A stretch of 64,000 bases of DNA from Pseudaminobacter salicylatoxidans (GTDB taxonomy: Bacteria > Pseudomonadota > Alphaproteobacteria > Rhizobiales > Rhizobiaceae), in the NCBI RefSeq assembly GCF_003148475.1, contig NZ_QGGG01000006.1:124001-188000 (forward strand). The letters run 5' to 3'. Both the position numbers and the translations under genes were made by a program. Positions 33,949 through 41,515 of this stretch are shown here, one piece after another. The stretch's first letter is position 1, and every line of letters begins with the position of its first letter. Below the pieces are notes generated by a model. It saw nothing but the letters and a program-made list of their open reading frames with translations, searched no databases and was not told where the DNA came from.

Positions 33949-35146
33949 AGGCCGTCTCCATTGGTTGGACGCGCCTGCGCGCCAGCGGCAGCAGGCAAAT
34001 GCCGCCGAGCGCGGCGGTGAGCGCCAGAAAGACGCCGAAGCCGGACCAGCCGTAAGTTTCGATTACATAGCCTGCCATCGGCGGCCCGATGACGGTGCCG
34101 ATGCCGCCCGTCTGGCAAACGAGGCCGATGGCGATCGATACGGACTTGCCCTGCGGCACGATTGCCGGAATGCAGGCGAAGAGCGCGGACGCGATCATGC
34201 CCCCGGCAATGGCGAGCACCACAGCGGCGACGGTCGCCAGCACCGACCCCGAAACGCCGAAGGCGGGTATTGCGGCGATGAGGCTGGCGGCAAGGCCGAT
34301 GCCGGCCAGCATGAGTACGAACCGGCCGTCGCGGCCTTTGACGAGCACGCCCGTCAGCACATTGCCGACCGGCACGATGAGCGCGATCAGCCCGGCCGAA
34401 AGCAGTATATTCGCCTGCGGTAATGCGACAAAGGCGGGCATGAAAGCGAAGAAACTGACCGAAAGCACGACATAGAAGCCGAAAGACAGAGCCACCAGCA
34501 CAACCGGAAAGGTGATCTGGCCGGCAATGCCGCCTTGCAGCACTTGCGCGGCTGGCGCGCCGGCATCGGGGTCATGGTCATCGACCTTGCCGAGCAATAT
34601 CGCGGCAAGCAGCGCGCAAACCGCAAAGACGATGATCGCCGCCAGCAGGAAGTATTGCGGCCGGGCGCTCGGCAGCACACCGCGCGCCATAAAATCGGCC
34701 ACCGCAAACCCCACCGGCACGAAACCGCCCCACATCGCCAGCGCCGGCGCCCGCCAGGCCGGCGGCGCGATGGAATTGAGCAGTGCGGGAATGACGATGA
34801 CCAGCACCAGATAGCCGATGCCTTCCACCAGTCGCGCGGCAAGGATCGCCCACGGCTCGGCGAGGAAGGCGAGTGCCAGGCCGCCGCCTGCCATGACCAG
34901 GGCCGATGCCGCGAAGGACCTGCGCATGCCCGTCCGCTCGATGACCCATCCGGTTGGCAGCGCCACCAGTGCCACGAAGATGCTGATCATGGAGGTGAGC
35001 CAGCCGATCAGCACCAGCGAAAATCCTGCCTCGTTCGTGTACCATTCGACCAGCGGCGCGATTTTGCCCAACTGTGTTCCGGCAAGCACGCCGGTCAGCA
35101 ACAACATGGCGATGGTGGCCAGCCGAAGCCTGCCGTCGTTGATCAT
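33923..35146 (-). CDS. MFS transporter (putative efflux permease)
   Basis: A 407-residue major-facilitator protein with about 12 hydrophobic helices. The helix 2-3 loop has PTGWVIERTGMRRSFAASAL, the MFS signature. Helices run from about residue 8 to 395. The start is the ATG at 35146, with GGAGGG close by; the 25 residues upstream in frame are not conserved in style. Its 3' end overlaps the GNAT gene by 26 bases. The substrate is unknown. The family includes drug, metabolite and cyanate-type permeases. Confidence 0.88.
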   Translation of the reverse strand: MINDGRLRLATIAMLLLTGVLAGTQLGKIAPLVEWYTNEAGFSLVLIGWLTSMISIFVALVALPTGWVIERTGMRRSFAASALVMAGGGLALAFLAEPWAILAARLVEGIGYLVLVIVIPALLNSIAPPAWRAPALAMWGGFVPVGFAVADFMARGVLPSARPQYFLLAAIIVFAVCALLAAILLGKVDDHDPDAGAPAAQVLQGGIAGQITFPVVLVALSFGFYVVLSVSFFAFMPAFVALPQANILLSAGLIALIVPVGNVLTGVLVKGRDGRFVLMLAGIGLAASLIAAIPAFGVSGSVLATVAAVVLAIAGGMIASALFACIPAIVPQGKSVSIAIGLVCQTGGIGTVIGPPMAGYVIETYGWSGFGVFLALTAALGGICLLPLARRRVQPMETAYAGNNTAG

Positions 35147-35239
35147 GCACCCTCCCATGCGCACGGTCGAATCGTTCCGTTCCGCAGCGTCACAGCCTGC
35201 CGCTTTATGCACGGCAGGCAAGTGCCGGGCACAAAAGAA

Positions 35240-35264
35240 AACCGCCGGCGCGGGGCCGGCGGTT
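35240..35264 (-). terminator. Intrinsic terminator after the BMP binding-protein gene
   Basis: A perfect 10-bp stem, AACCGCCGGC and GCCGGCGGTT, with a 5-base loop, 20 bases past the stop at 35285. On the minus strand it is followed by TTTTCTTTTG. Confidence 0.85.
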
Positions 35265-35284
35265 CCTTTCCGAATGTCTGCCGA

Positions 35285-36274
35285 TCAGTAGGGGCAGGCG
35301 TTGTCCGACATATAGTCGTGGACTTCGATCTTGCCCTCGGCGATCTCGGTCTTGGCCTTCTCGACCGCAGCCTTCATCTCTTCGGTCACGAGATCCTTGT
35401 TGTTCTCGTCCATGGCGTAGTCGACGCCGCCCTCCTTGAGGCCGAGATCGTTGAAGCCCGGCGTGAACTTGTCGTCCTTGGTGTCGGAGAAGGCGTTGTA
35501 GACGGCCACATCGACGCGCTTCAGCATCGAGGTGAGAATCTTGCCCGGCTGCAGGCCGTTCTGGTTGGAATCGACGCCGATGCCCAGCTTGCCGGCATCC
35601 GCCGCCGCCTGCAGCACGCCCACGCCCGTGCCGCCGGCAGCGGCGTAGATCACGTCCGCGCCCTGCGCCATCTGCGCCTTGGCAATCTCGCCACCCTTGG
35701 TCGGGTCGTTCCAGGCAGCCGGCGTGTCGCCGGTCATGTTGTAGATGACTTCCGTGGCACCTGCGGCCTTGGCGCCGCCGACATAGCCGCAGCCGAATTT
35801 GCGGATCAGCGGAATATCCATGCCGCCGATGAAGCCGACCTTCTTGGTCTTGGAGGCCATGGCTGCCAGCATGCCGACGATGTAGGAGCCCTCATTGTCC
35901 TTGAAGATGACCGAGCGGACGTTGGGCTTGTCGACTTCGGCATCGATGATGACGAATTTGGTGTCCGGGAACTCCGGTGCGACCTTTTCCAGCGTCGGAG
36001 CCCAGGAGAAGCCGGCCATCACGATCGGGTTGTTGCCGTCCTCGGCGAATTTGCGCAGCGCCTGCTCGCGCTGGGCGTCATTCTGGATTTCGAAGTCGCG
36101 ATAGGCGATGCCCGTTTCGGACTTGAACTTCTCGGCGCCATGATAGGCGGCCTCGTTGAAGGATTTGTCGAACTTGCCGCCGAGATCGTAAATGATCGCC
36201 GGTTTGATGTCTGCTGCAAAGGCCGGGAAGGCCAATGCAGTCGCAGCCAGCAGGCCAAGAACAATACGCTTCAT
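35285..36274 (-). CDS. BMP-family nucleoside ABC transporter substrate-binding protein
   Basis: A 329-residue periplasmic binding protein of the BMP/PnrA (basic membrane protein) family, which binds purine nucleosides. The signal peptide is MKRIVLGLLAATALAFPAFA. The mature protein has the start PAIIYDLGGKFDKSFNEAAYHGA and the nucleoside-site region DVIYAAAGGTGVGVLQAAADAG. It matches the ABC importer encoded at 41516-45155 by family, though they are on opposite strands and about 5 kb apart. It is followed by a strong terminator. Confidence 0.92.
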   Translation of the reverse strand: MKRIVLGLLAATALAFPAFAADIKPAIIYDLGGKFDKSFNEAAYHGAEKFKSETGIAYRDFEIQNDAQREQALRKFAEDGNNPIVMAGFSWAPTLEKVAPEFPDTKFVIIDAEVDKPNVRSVIFKDNEGSYIVGMLAAMASKTKKVGFIGGMDIPLIRKFGCGYVGGAKAAGATEVIYNMTGDTPAAWNDPTKGGEIAKAQMAQGADVIYAAAGGTGVGVLQAAADAGKLGIGVDSNQNGLQPGKILTSMLKRVDVAVYNAFSDTKDDKFTPGFNDLGLKEGGVDYAMDENNKDLVTEEMKAAVEKAKTEIAEGKIEVHDYMSDNACPY

Positions 36275-36482
36275 GTGATCCACACCCTGTCGGTTTCGTT
36301 GGCGTGCCGCGCGCATGCCTCCCGGTGCTTCGCGGCATCGGGCAGGAAACGATCTCCCGCTTGCGCGCCACTCTTGCACGGCAAAAAACAAAATTCACGT
36401 GGAATCTTGAGCGGCGCCATGCCGTTGCGGCGGGCGCCGCTTTCGCGGCAAGATTTTGCCCGATGGCCGGATGATCCTGTCC

Positions 36483-37154
36483 CTAGCTTCCCGCCGGCAC
36501 CGCTTGTGGAACGGGGCATGTCACGCCGGTGCCTTGCAGCCCGCAATAGCCGTTGGGGTTCTTGGCCAGATATTGCTGGTGGTCGGCTTCGGCGAAGTAG
36601 AATTCCGGCGCGGGTGCGATTTCGGTGGTGATCCTGTCGCGGCCGGCCCCGCGCAGCGATTGCTCATATGCATCGCGCGAGGCGGTCGCCGCCCGCTGCT
36701 GCTCGTCGGAAAAGGTGAAGATGGCCGAACGGTAGGTGGTGCCCACATCATTGCCCTGGCGCATGCCTTGCGTCGGGTCGTGGTTCTCCCAGAAAGTCTT
36801 CAGAAGCTCCGCATAGGAAACCACCTTGGGGTCGAACACCACCAGCACCACCTCGGCATGGCCGGTCAGGCCGGTGCAGGTTTCCTGATAGGTCGGGTTG
36901 GGAGTGATGCCCCCGGCATAGCCGGCGGCCGTGATCCATACGCCGTCCATCTGCCAGAACAGGCGCTCGGCCCCCCAGAAGCAGCCCATGCCGAACATGG
37001 CCATTTCCAACCCTTCGGGGTAGGGGCCTTTCAGCGGTCGCTTGGAAACATGGTGTTTGGCGACGGTGGGAATGGCCTGGTTGCGACCGGGCAGCGCTTC
37101 GTCGCGCGTCGGCAGCTTCAGCTTCTTGTTCAGCATGTCACTCAGGAAAAACAT
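36483..37154 (-). CDS. msrA: Peptide-methionine (S)-S-oxide reductase
   Basis: MsrA repairs oxidised methionine. The 223-residue protein has the catalytic [14 protein letters not shown] motif with the reactive Cys at about 58, [17 protein letters not shown] and a C-terminal resolving cysteine in [16 protein letters not shown]. An N-terminal extension of about 45 residues ([14 protein letters not shown]) precedes the fold, longer than in the shortest members. The ATG at 37154 is used. A small membrane-protein gene lies immediately upstream on the same strand. Confidence 0.93.
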   Translation of the reverse strand: MFFLSDMLNKKLKLPTRDEALPGRNQAIPTVAKHHVSKRPLKGPYPEGLEMAMFGMGCFWGAERLFWQMDGVWITAAGYAGGITPNPTYQETCTGLTGHAEVVLVVFDPKVVSYAELLKTFWENHDPTQGMRQGNDVGTTYRSAIFTFSDEQQRAATASRDAYEQSLRGAGRDRITTEIAPAPEFYFAEADHQQYLAKNPNGYCGLQGTGVTCPVPQAVPAGS

Positions 37155-37211
37155 GATCTTTCTTCCTTTCTGGGTATCTTTACGGGTCCGGTACAGTCCG
37201 CTCCAGACCAA

Positions 37212-37535
37212 TCAGTGCCCGGCGGGCAGGCGCGCATAGCGCGGCTGGCGCTTGTAGCCGACGAGGTAGAGCAGCACCGCCAGCACCGCGAACACCGCGA
37301 AACCCGGTTGATCGAGGATGGTCGCCACGAACGGGTTCCATGCCGCCGGCACGATTCTCGTCTCGACGAACTGGCGGAAGCTCTCCAGTGTCTGCGGCGA
37401 TACCGAATTCCAGCTCGTCGTGAGCGGGGTCATCACCAGGTGCGAAGTAGCCACGCTGCGCGTGGCATCCACCACCGCCATGATGACAGCGACGGCAAGT
37501 GCGATGGTTGCGGCGAGCCTGAACAGGAAGCGCAA
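37212..37535 (-). CDS. Small predicted membrane protein
   Basis: A 107-residue protein with an N-terminal hydrophobic helix (about 4-24), a second helix near 80-97 (FAVFAVLAVLLYLVGY) and a basic end. In between is SVSPQTLESFRQFVETRIVPAAWNPFVATI. I recall similar small rhizobial proteins near msrA, but no function is known. The start is TTG at 37535, with GAGG 8 bases upstream. It is in the same direction as msrA, 57 bases before it. Confidence 0.7.
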   Translation of the reverse strand: MRFLFRLAATIALAVAVIMAVVDATRSVATSHLVMTPLTTSWNSVSPQTLESFRQFVETRIVPAAWNPFVATILDQPGFAVFAVLAVLLYLVGYKRQPRYARLPAGH

Positions 37536-37698
37536 GTCAAGAACCTCGGGGCTTCATTTCATTACAAGACATATGGCGCGTTGCGCGGCGGCGCAATCGT
37601 CCTAATATGCATTTCGGCCGACCCACCGCGATGAACAGGCTGCAGGCAAGGCGGTTTTGTGGTGCTGTCCAAAAACCAAAAACAATGCATCAGGCGGC

Positions 37699-37727
37699 TT
37701 GGCATTCGCTGCAGGATCGACTAGATG
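37699..37727 (+). promoter_or_regulatory. Promoter of tRNA-Ser(GGA)
   Basis: TTGGCA (37699-37704) and TAGATG (37722-37727) are exactly 17 bases apart, about 40 bases before the tRNA. This is a good sigma-70-type match for a tRNA gene. Confidence 0.6.
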
Positions 37728-37765
37728 AACGCGGCGCACGCGTCGTCAGACGTCGATACGCATGC

Positions 37766-37855
37766 GGAGAGGTGGCCGAGTGGTTTAAGGCGCACGCCTG
37801 GAAAGTGTGTATACGGGGAACCGTATCGGGGGTTCGAATCCCCCTCTCTCCGCCA
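37766..37855 (+). tRNA. tRNA-Ser (GGA anticodon)
   Basis: A 90-base class II tRNA. The acceptor stem GGAGAGG pairs with CCTCTCC, the discriminator base is G and the 3' CCA is encoded (37853-37855). The anticodon stem is CACGC/GTGTG with the loop CTGGAAA, giving anticodon GGA. The long variable arm ATACGGGGAACCGTAT and the T-arm GGGGGTTCGAATCCCCC are all regular. A sharp fall in GC content begins just downstream, so this is the likely border of an acquired segment. Confidence 0.96.
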
Positions 37856-38102
37856 GACCCAGATTGTCGCACAATTGAACTATTGGGTACCGTATCGCGT
37901 GACCGTATCATATCCAGACAATCCGTGATGGCGATATTCATATCTGGGATTGCCAAAGGTCGTTGAGCTACTAAAAGAAATACCCGCTGGTATTAGCAGT
38001 CGAACTGGGTGCTTCGGGCCGCGCCAGTTCGAAGATGTGGATCGCTTGAAAGCGGCATTCCGCATGGGGCGAAATGCGTGCTTGCGAGGGCCTGGAGAGA
38101 CG

Positions 38103-39350
38103 ATGGAAGATAGGCTCAGGATTTTTCAGGGCGTTACGGGACAGGCTGGTCAGCCAGGTGCCTTTGCTGCTGGTTTACGCGCATTAGGTTATTCGGCCAA
38201 GGCGGTGTCGATTGAGGAGCACAAGTTCGGCTACAAAAGTGATGTGCCCATCAATGTCCCAACCTATCATCTGGCAGGCATTTTTGGTGCGATAGGTGAT
38301 CTGGTTCACGAATTTGACGTGTTCCACTTCCACGCCAGGTCATTCGCGAGTATCTGGCCGAGCCAAGGCTATCCCTCGCTGATTGACCTGCTGATGCTGA
38401 AGGCAGAGGGTAAAAAGGTATTTTTCCACTTTCGCGGCAGCGAAATCAGGCTGGCCAGTGAGTTCCGAGAAAAAAATCCTTTTCACTATGTTGATGACCC
38501 TGTCGCTGGGGTGCTTTTTGATAAAATGCCTGACGCTGCGAAGCGGCGGTCGTTGGATTTTATTCGCGCCGTAGCCGACGGTATTTTTGTTACCGATCCG
38601 GAACTTCAGACATATGTGCCGGAAGCCACGATCGTTCCCAGAGTTCTTCACGAAGATGACTGGCCCTTCATCGGGATTAGGAAAAAACGTGTCCCCATTG
38701 TGGTTCATGCACCAAGTCGCCGGGCTGTTAAAGGAACCGAGTCGCTGATCCGTGCCGTTGATCGGCTTCGGTCGCGAGGAGTGCAGATCGATTTCCGGCT
38801 TGTCGAGGGGCTTTCACATCAAGAGGCTTCCAGAATCTATCAGGAGGCGGACATCGTCGTAGATCAACTGCGTATTGGTTGGTATGGAGTGCTGGCAACC
38901 GAGGCTATGGCGCTTGGCAAGCCGGTTATTGCCTATATCCGCGATGATATATGGAAAACATGTGGCCACGAGTTGCCCGTTCTTAACGCTAATCCAACCA
39001 ATATAGAATCGGTTCTCGAGGGTGCTGTCAGCGATTGGGGCCTGTTGCAGGAAGCTTCTCTAAAAGCTCGAGACTACTTTTTGAAAACCCATGGCTCCAG
39101 TGCGGTCTGTACAAAGTTGGCGGCAATCTACGAAACGACCCCGAAGAAGAAAATTAACTGGGTCGCCGTTGGAGAGTTTCTTGACAGCCAGAAACTTAAA
39201 GTAAGTTCGGCGCGGCCAAAAAGGTCACATGCAATGCGCATAATTCGTTATGTAAATATAGAGAACTTTAGGCGCCTAAGGGATGTTGCTAGAAATAGAG
39301 GTTCTATGAGCGCCCTGAAGATGGTTGCCGATAAGGTTCTGCAACGGTAG
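38103..39350 (+). CDS. Glycosyltransferase family 4-like protein
   Basis: A 415-residue protein whose N-terminus (LRIFQGVTGQAGQPGAFAAGLRALG) is a GT-B donor/acceptor loop as in family 4 transferases. HFHARSF and HFRGSEIRLAS are in the first domain. The C-terminal nucleotide-sugar domain has HAPSRRAVKGTESLIRAV and YGVLATEAMALGKPVIAYIRDD, where EAMALGKPV is the E-x7-E-type region. A C-terminal helical tail of about 80 residues is Lys- and Arg-rich. The start is the ATG at 38103, with GGAGA upstream; the frame is open 51 codons further. Composition is low-GC. Sugar and acceptor are unknown. Confidence 0.75.
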   Translation: MEDRLRIFQGVTGQAGQPGAFAAGLRALGYSAKAVSIEEHKFGYKSDVPINVPTYHLAGIFGAIGDLVHEFDVFHFHARSFASIWPSQGYPSLIDLLMLKAEGKKVFFHFRGSEIRLASEFREKNPFHYVDDPVAGVLFDKMPDAAKRRSLDFIRAVADGIFVTDPELQTYVPEATIVPRVLHEDDWPFIGIRKKRVPIVVHAPSRRAVKGTESLIRAVDRLRSRGVQIDFRLVEGLSHQEASRIYQEADIVVDQLRIGWYGVLATEAMALGKPVIAYIRDDIWKTCGHELPVLNANPTNIESVLEGAVSDWGLLQEASLKARDYFLKTHGSSAVCTKLAAIYETTPKKKINWVAVGEFLDSQKLKVSSARPKRSHAMRIIRYVNIENFRRLRDVARNRGSMSALKMVADKVLQR

Positions 39351-39484
39351 ATTGTATCGAATTGGGGGATTCCGGCGATCTGGTAGCATATTATAAAAAG
39401 ATTTTGTGCTGCCGTCGAAAGTTCATTGCATTGTTTTGTTGATCGTTGGGCTTGTAATATTCGTTCGCCTGTTCTGCCGGTTCT

Positions 39485-40435
39485 CTATTCAATTTCGATT
39501 TCATCTTGAGTGAAAGGGGTGCGAACGCTCTGCGTTCCCGTGCCAACAAGAAAAGGTTTGATCGCAGGCAGAAATGCTGCGCCATGGACGAATGAACCGA
39601 AGAACTTGCCGATCGCGTTTAGGTTTGCCTGTAGAAGTGTGAATGCCACGAAAACGACGCCTAGGTTAAGTTGAAAAGTCCCTAGTTCCTGCGCAACGAG
39701 AAGACCTAAGCAGAAAGCTATCCCGAATACGCTCGGCGCAAAGCTCAACGTTGCGCCTAGAAAAAGCCGATTGAAGTAGGCGGCATAATATTCTTTGACG
39801 GATGCGCCATATGAGACATTGGTATCCGTCTTCCATTGCGACATTTGCTTCCCGTTGGTGGCGAGGGCGTCACTCGCACGAGACATGTGGGTAGATAAAA
39901 ACCGCATTGCCAAGAACAGAATAGAAAAACATACAGCAATAATTGAAAAAATTACAACAGAATATGATTTTGGTAGGACTAAAATAATCGTGACAAGATT
40001 TAATATTAATACAACTATAGTACTGGCTGATTTCATGCTCGCAGATGAGAGGCGGCCGTAATAGTTTGAGGCTCTGACGGGGTTCCCCATTCCTTTTAGT
40101 TCGCCGGATCTTATTTTCTCTGCAAACCACTTTTCCCGAGAAATAGTTACCTTGGCTTCAATCAGCGACTGGCTGACTCTCGCGGTCAACAGCACGACGG
40201 ATGCAATCAACGCGCCAACGATCAAATGGGTTTTTGTAACTGCGGATATCAAGCTGGGTGCGTGTTCCTTCAGCTTGAAGATATCTATGTCGAAATAGAG
40301 TGCGAGCAGAGAGGTGAAAGCCAATGTAGCGACGATAGTCGCTAGCCCAGCAAAGGCGTGGAGTGCGACGGCTCCCTTGTTTCTCAGCGCGCTGTCGGCA
40401 AAAATTTCGATTTCGTCTCGTTTCATCTGGCTCAC
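39485..40435 (-). CDS. Membrane protein resembling an ABC-exporter transmembrane domain without an ATPase
   Basis: A 316-residue inner-membrane protein with six helices in a 2+2+2 pattern (about 25-50, 68-90, 136-156, 159-181, 233-251 and 254-274). The long helical loops after helices 2 and 4 are hydrophilic, containing EAKVTISREKWFAEKIRSGEL and SRASDALATNGKQMSQW. This resembles the membrane half of type I ABC exporters, whose intracellular helices couple to an ATPase. No Walker motif is present and no ATPase gene is adjacent. The sequence is AT-rich. I did not recognise a named family; the ABC resemblance is inferred from topology. Confidence 0.65.
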   Translation of the reverse strand: MSQMKRDEIEIFADSALRNKGAVALHAFAGLATIVATLAFTSLLALYFDIDIFKLKEHAPSLISAVTKTHLIVGALIASVVLLTARVSQSLIEAKVTISREKWFAEKIRSGELKGMGNPVRASNYYGRLSSASMKSASTIVVLILNLVTIILVLPKSYSVVIFSIIAVCFSILFLAMRFLSTHMSRASDALATNGKQMSQWKTDTNVSYGASVKEYYAAYFNRLFLGATLSFAPSVFGIAFCLGLLVAQELGTFQLNLGVVFVAFTLLQANLNAIGKFFGSFVHGAAFLPAIKPFLVGTGTQSVRTPFTQDEIEIE

Positions 40436-40751
40436 TCGGCGCCGGGAATGATGCGAAACCCGCAGAGCGGTCCGCCTCGAACTTTCGGCGTGTCTACAGC
40501 ACTTTCGCGTAGAAAGAAATGACAGCAGAAAGTGGCTGCATTTGCAGATGGAAATATGGCAATCTATGCGCTGGGCGGCAAATCAGTCGTTTCTGCTGCG
40601 CGGAGGCGTCAGATTCTGTTTGGCCCAGGCGGTTGGATGGATCAACTGACCGTGAACGAACCGGCTTTTCGTCAATTTGTCATCTGGGCGCCATCGCAAC
40701 GTCACGCTCGACACCTATATTGCGGGTGCCTGAAATCGACAGGAGGCGAAT
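40436..40751. other. Intergenic region at the right edge of the AT-rich segment
   Basis: About 316 bases in which I see no convincing gene. Two overlapping short frames (starting near 40519 and 40532) have no ribosome-binding site and random-looking sequence. GC content rises back to the background level here, so this probably contains the right-hand border of the island and the promoter of the small gene at 40752. Confidence 0.5.
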
Positions 40752-40952
40752 ATGGCGGAATGGAACGAAGCGACGCTTGAAGACCTGCTGAGCGAACCGA
40801 TCATTCTGAAAGTCATGGCGCGCGACGGCGTGCGTGTCGATGAAGTCCGGAATCTCGTGGAGCAGGCCGGTATGCGCACCGTGGAAAGGCAGGCCGCCCT
40901 GCTTTCCCAGTCCCGTGTACCGGACTCAAACTGCTTCGCCTGCTGCAGGTAG
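40752..40952 (+). CDS. Small hypothetical protein
   Basis: A 66-residue protein with an excellent ribosome-binding site (AGGAGG about 6 bases before the ATG at 40752). It begins MAEWNEATLEDLLSEPII and contains VMARDGVRVDEVRNLVEQAG, which looks like a small helical protein. It ends in a cysteine-rich CFACCR. I recall similar short proteins in rhizobia but no function. A GGGAGGC/GCCTCCC hairpin (40970-40990) follows, consistent with its own terminator. Confidence 0.7.
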   Translation: MAEWNEATLEDLLSEPIILKVMARDGVRVDEVRNLVEQAGMRTVERQAALLSQSRVPDSNCFACCR

Positions 40953-40969
40953 CGGGCGTCTATCGTTCG

Positions 40970-40990
40970 GGGAGGCTGTCAGGGCCTCCC
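40970..40990 (+). terminator. Hairpin downstream of the small gene at 40752
   Basis: GGGAGGC (40970-40976) and GCCTCCC (40984-40990) pair with a 7-base loop and are followed by GTTTC. It is a weak intrinsic terminator. Confidence 0.45.
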
Positions 40991-41049
40991 GTTTCATGTC
41001 GCCCACGCTGAATTGAATCGCGGGTATCCCTAAAAACAACATTGACAGT

Positions 41050-41076
41050 CCGGCGCGCTCAAGCGGCCGGCTTTTT
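41050..41076 (+). terminator. Hairpin with T-run before slyX
   Basis: CCGGC (41050-41054) pairs with GCCGG (41066-41070) and is followed directly by CTTTTTG. It lies just past the slyX stop on the other strand, so it may serve the plus strand. Confidence 0.4.
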
Positions 41077-41096
41077 GTTGGCGACTGCGTCACGGC

Positions 41097-41306
41097 TTAC
41101 CAATGCGGCGGCCTAGTCGCTTCATGGCCCGGCGCGGTCTGCTCTTCCAGCGCCAGGAAGCGGTCCGTCAGAGCATCGAGCTTTTTCTGCATCCGGTCGA
41201 TGATCTTCCATTGTTCGGCGATCTGCTGCGACAATTCCTCGATCGTCTTTTCCTGTTCGGTCGACCGGATTTCGAGCGCGGTCAGCCGAGTGTCGGGCGA
41301 AGTCAT
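41097..41306 (-). CDS. slyX: SlyX-family protein
   Basis: A 69-residue coiled-coil protein of the SlyX family. Heptads run through LEIRSTEQEKTIEELSQQIAEQWKIIDRMQKKLDAL, and the C-terminal PPHW ending is a hallmark of the family. Its cellular role is unknown. The ATG at 41306 has GAGGA upstream, and the frame upstream is not needed. It is divergent from the nucleoside transporter operon, about 210 bases away. Confidence 0.85.
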   Translation of the reverse strand: MTSPDTRLTALEIRSTEQEKTIEELSQQIAEQWKIIDRMQKKLDALTDRFLALEEQTAPGHEATRPPHW

Positions 41307-41515
41307 GTTGATTCCTCTTGGGTCTGTTGGGGTGTGGCGCGAAAATTCCGCCACAAATCCTCGACAATCTGTCGATATCGCGCCTTGCGTCGCCTTGGAA
41401 ATTGACAAGAGCCCGGCGATTTGTCGAGAGTAATCCACGGCCTCGTGCCGCGCCGGCAGGGGGGCGCCATGTTTTCTTCTGCCCAAACGATAAAAATACA
41501 GGGGTGAGCCGTCGT

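Larger units (their letters stand above)
37856..40440. other. AT-rich segment downstream of tRNA-Ser, probable acquired island
   Basis: From just after the tRNA to about 40440 the base composition is visibly lower in GC than everything around it. For example, 39901-39960 has 19 G or C in 60, against well above half elsewhere. Codon choice is also unlike the neighbours (many AAA, ATA, TTT). Only two genes are inside, a glycosyltransferase-like one and an ABC-exporter-like membrane one. No integrase, and no repeat of the tRNA 3' end, was found. A remnant of a larger island or an O-antigen-type insertion is possible. Confidence 0.7.

Noticed and set aside
37766-37855. Small open frames across the tRNA-Ser region
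   Set aside because: They are by-products of a complete and well-folded tRNA gene.
37950-38102. N-terminal extension of the glycosyltransferase-like frame to a TTG at 37950
   Set aside because: The ATG at 38103 has a good GGAGA box and begins right at the expected family start; the extra 51 residues show no similarity in style.
39351-40440. att-site duplication of the tRNA-Ser 3' end bounding the AT-rich segment
   Set aside because: I searched by eye for the T-arm and acceptor sequence downstream to about 41 kb and found no copy, so I do not call attachment sites.
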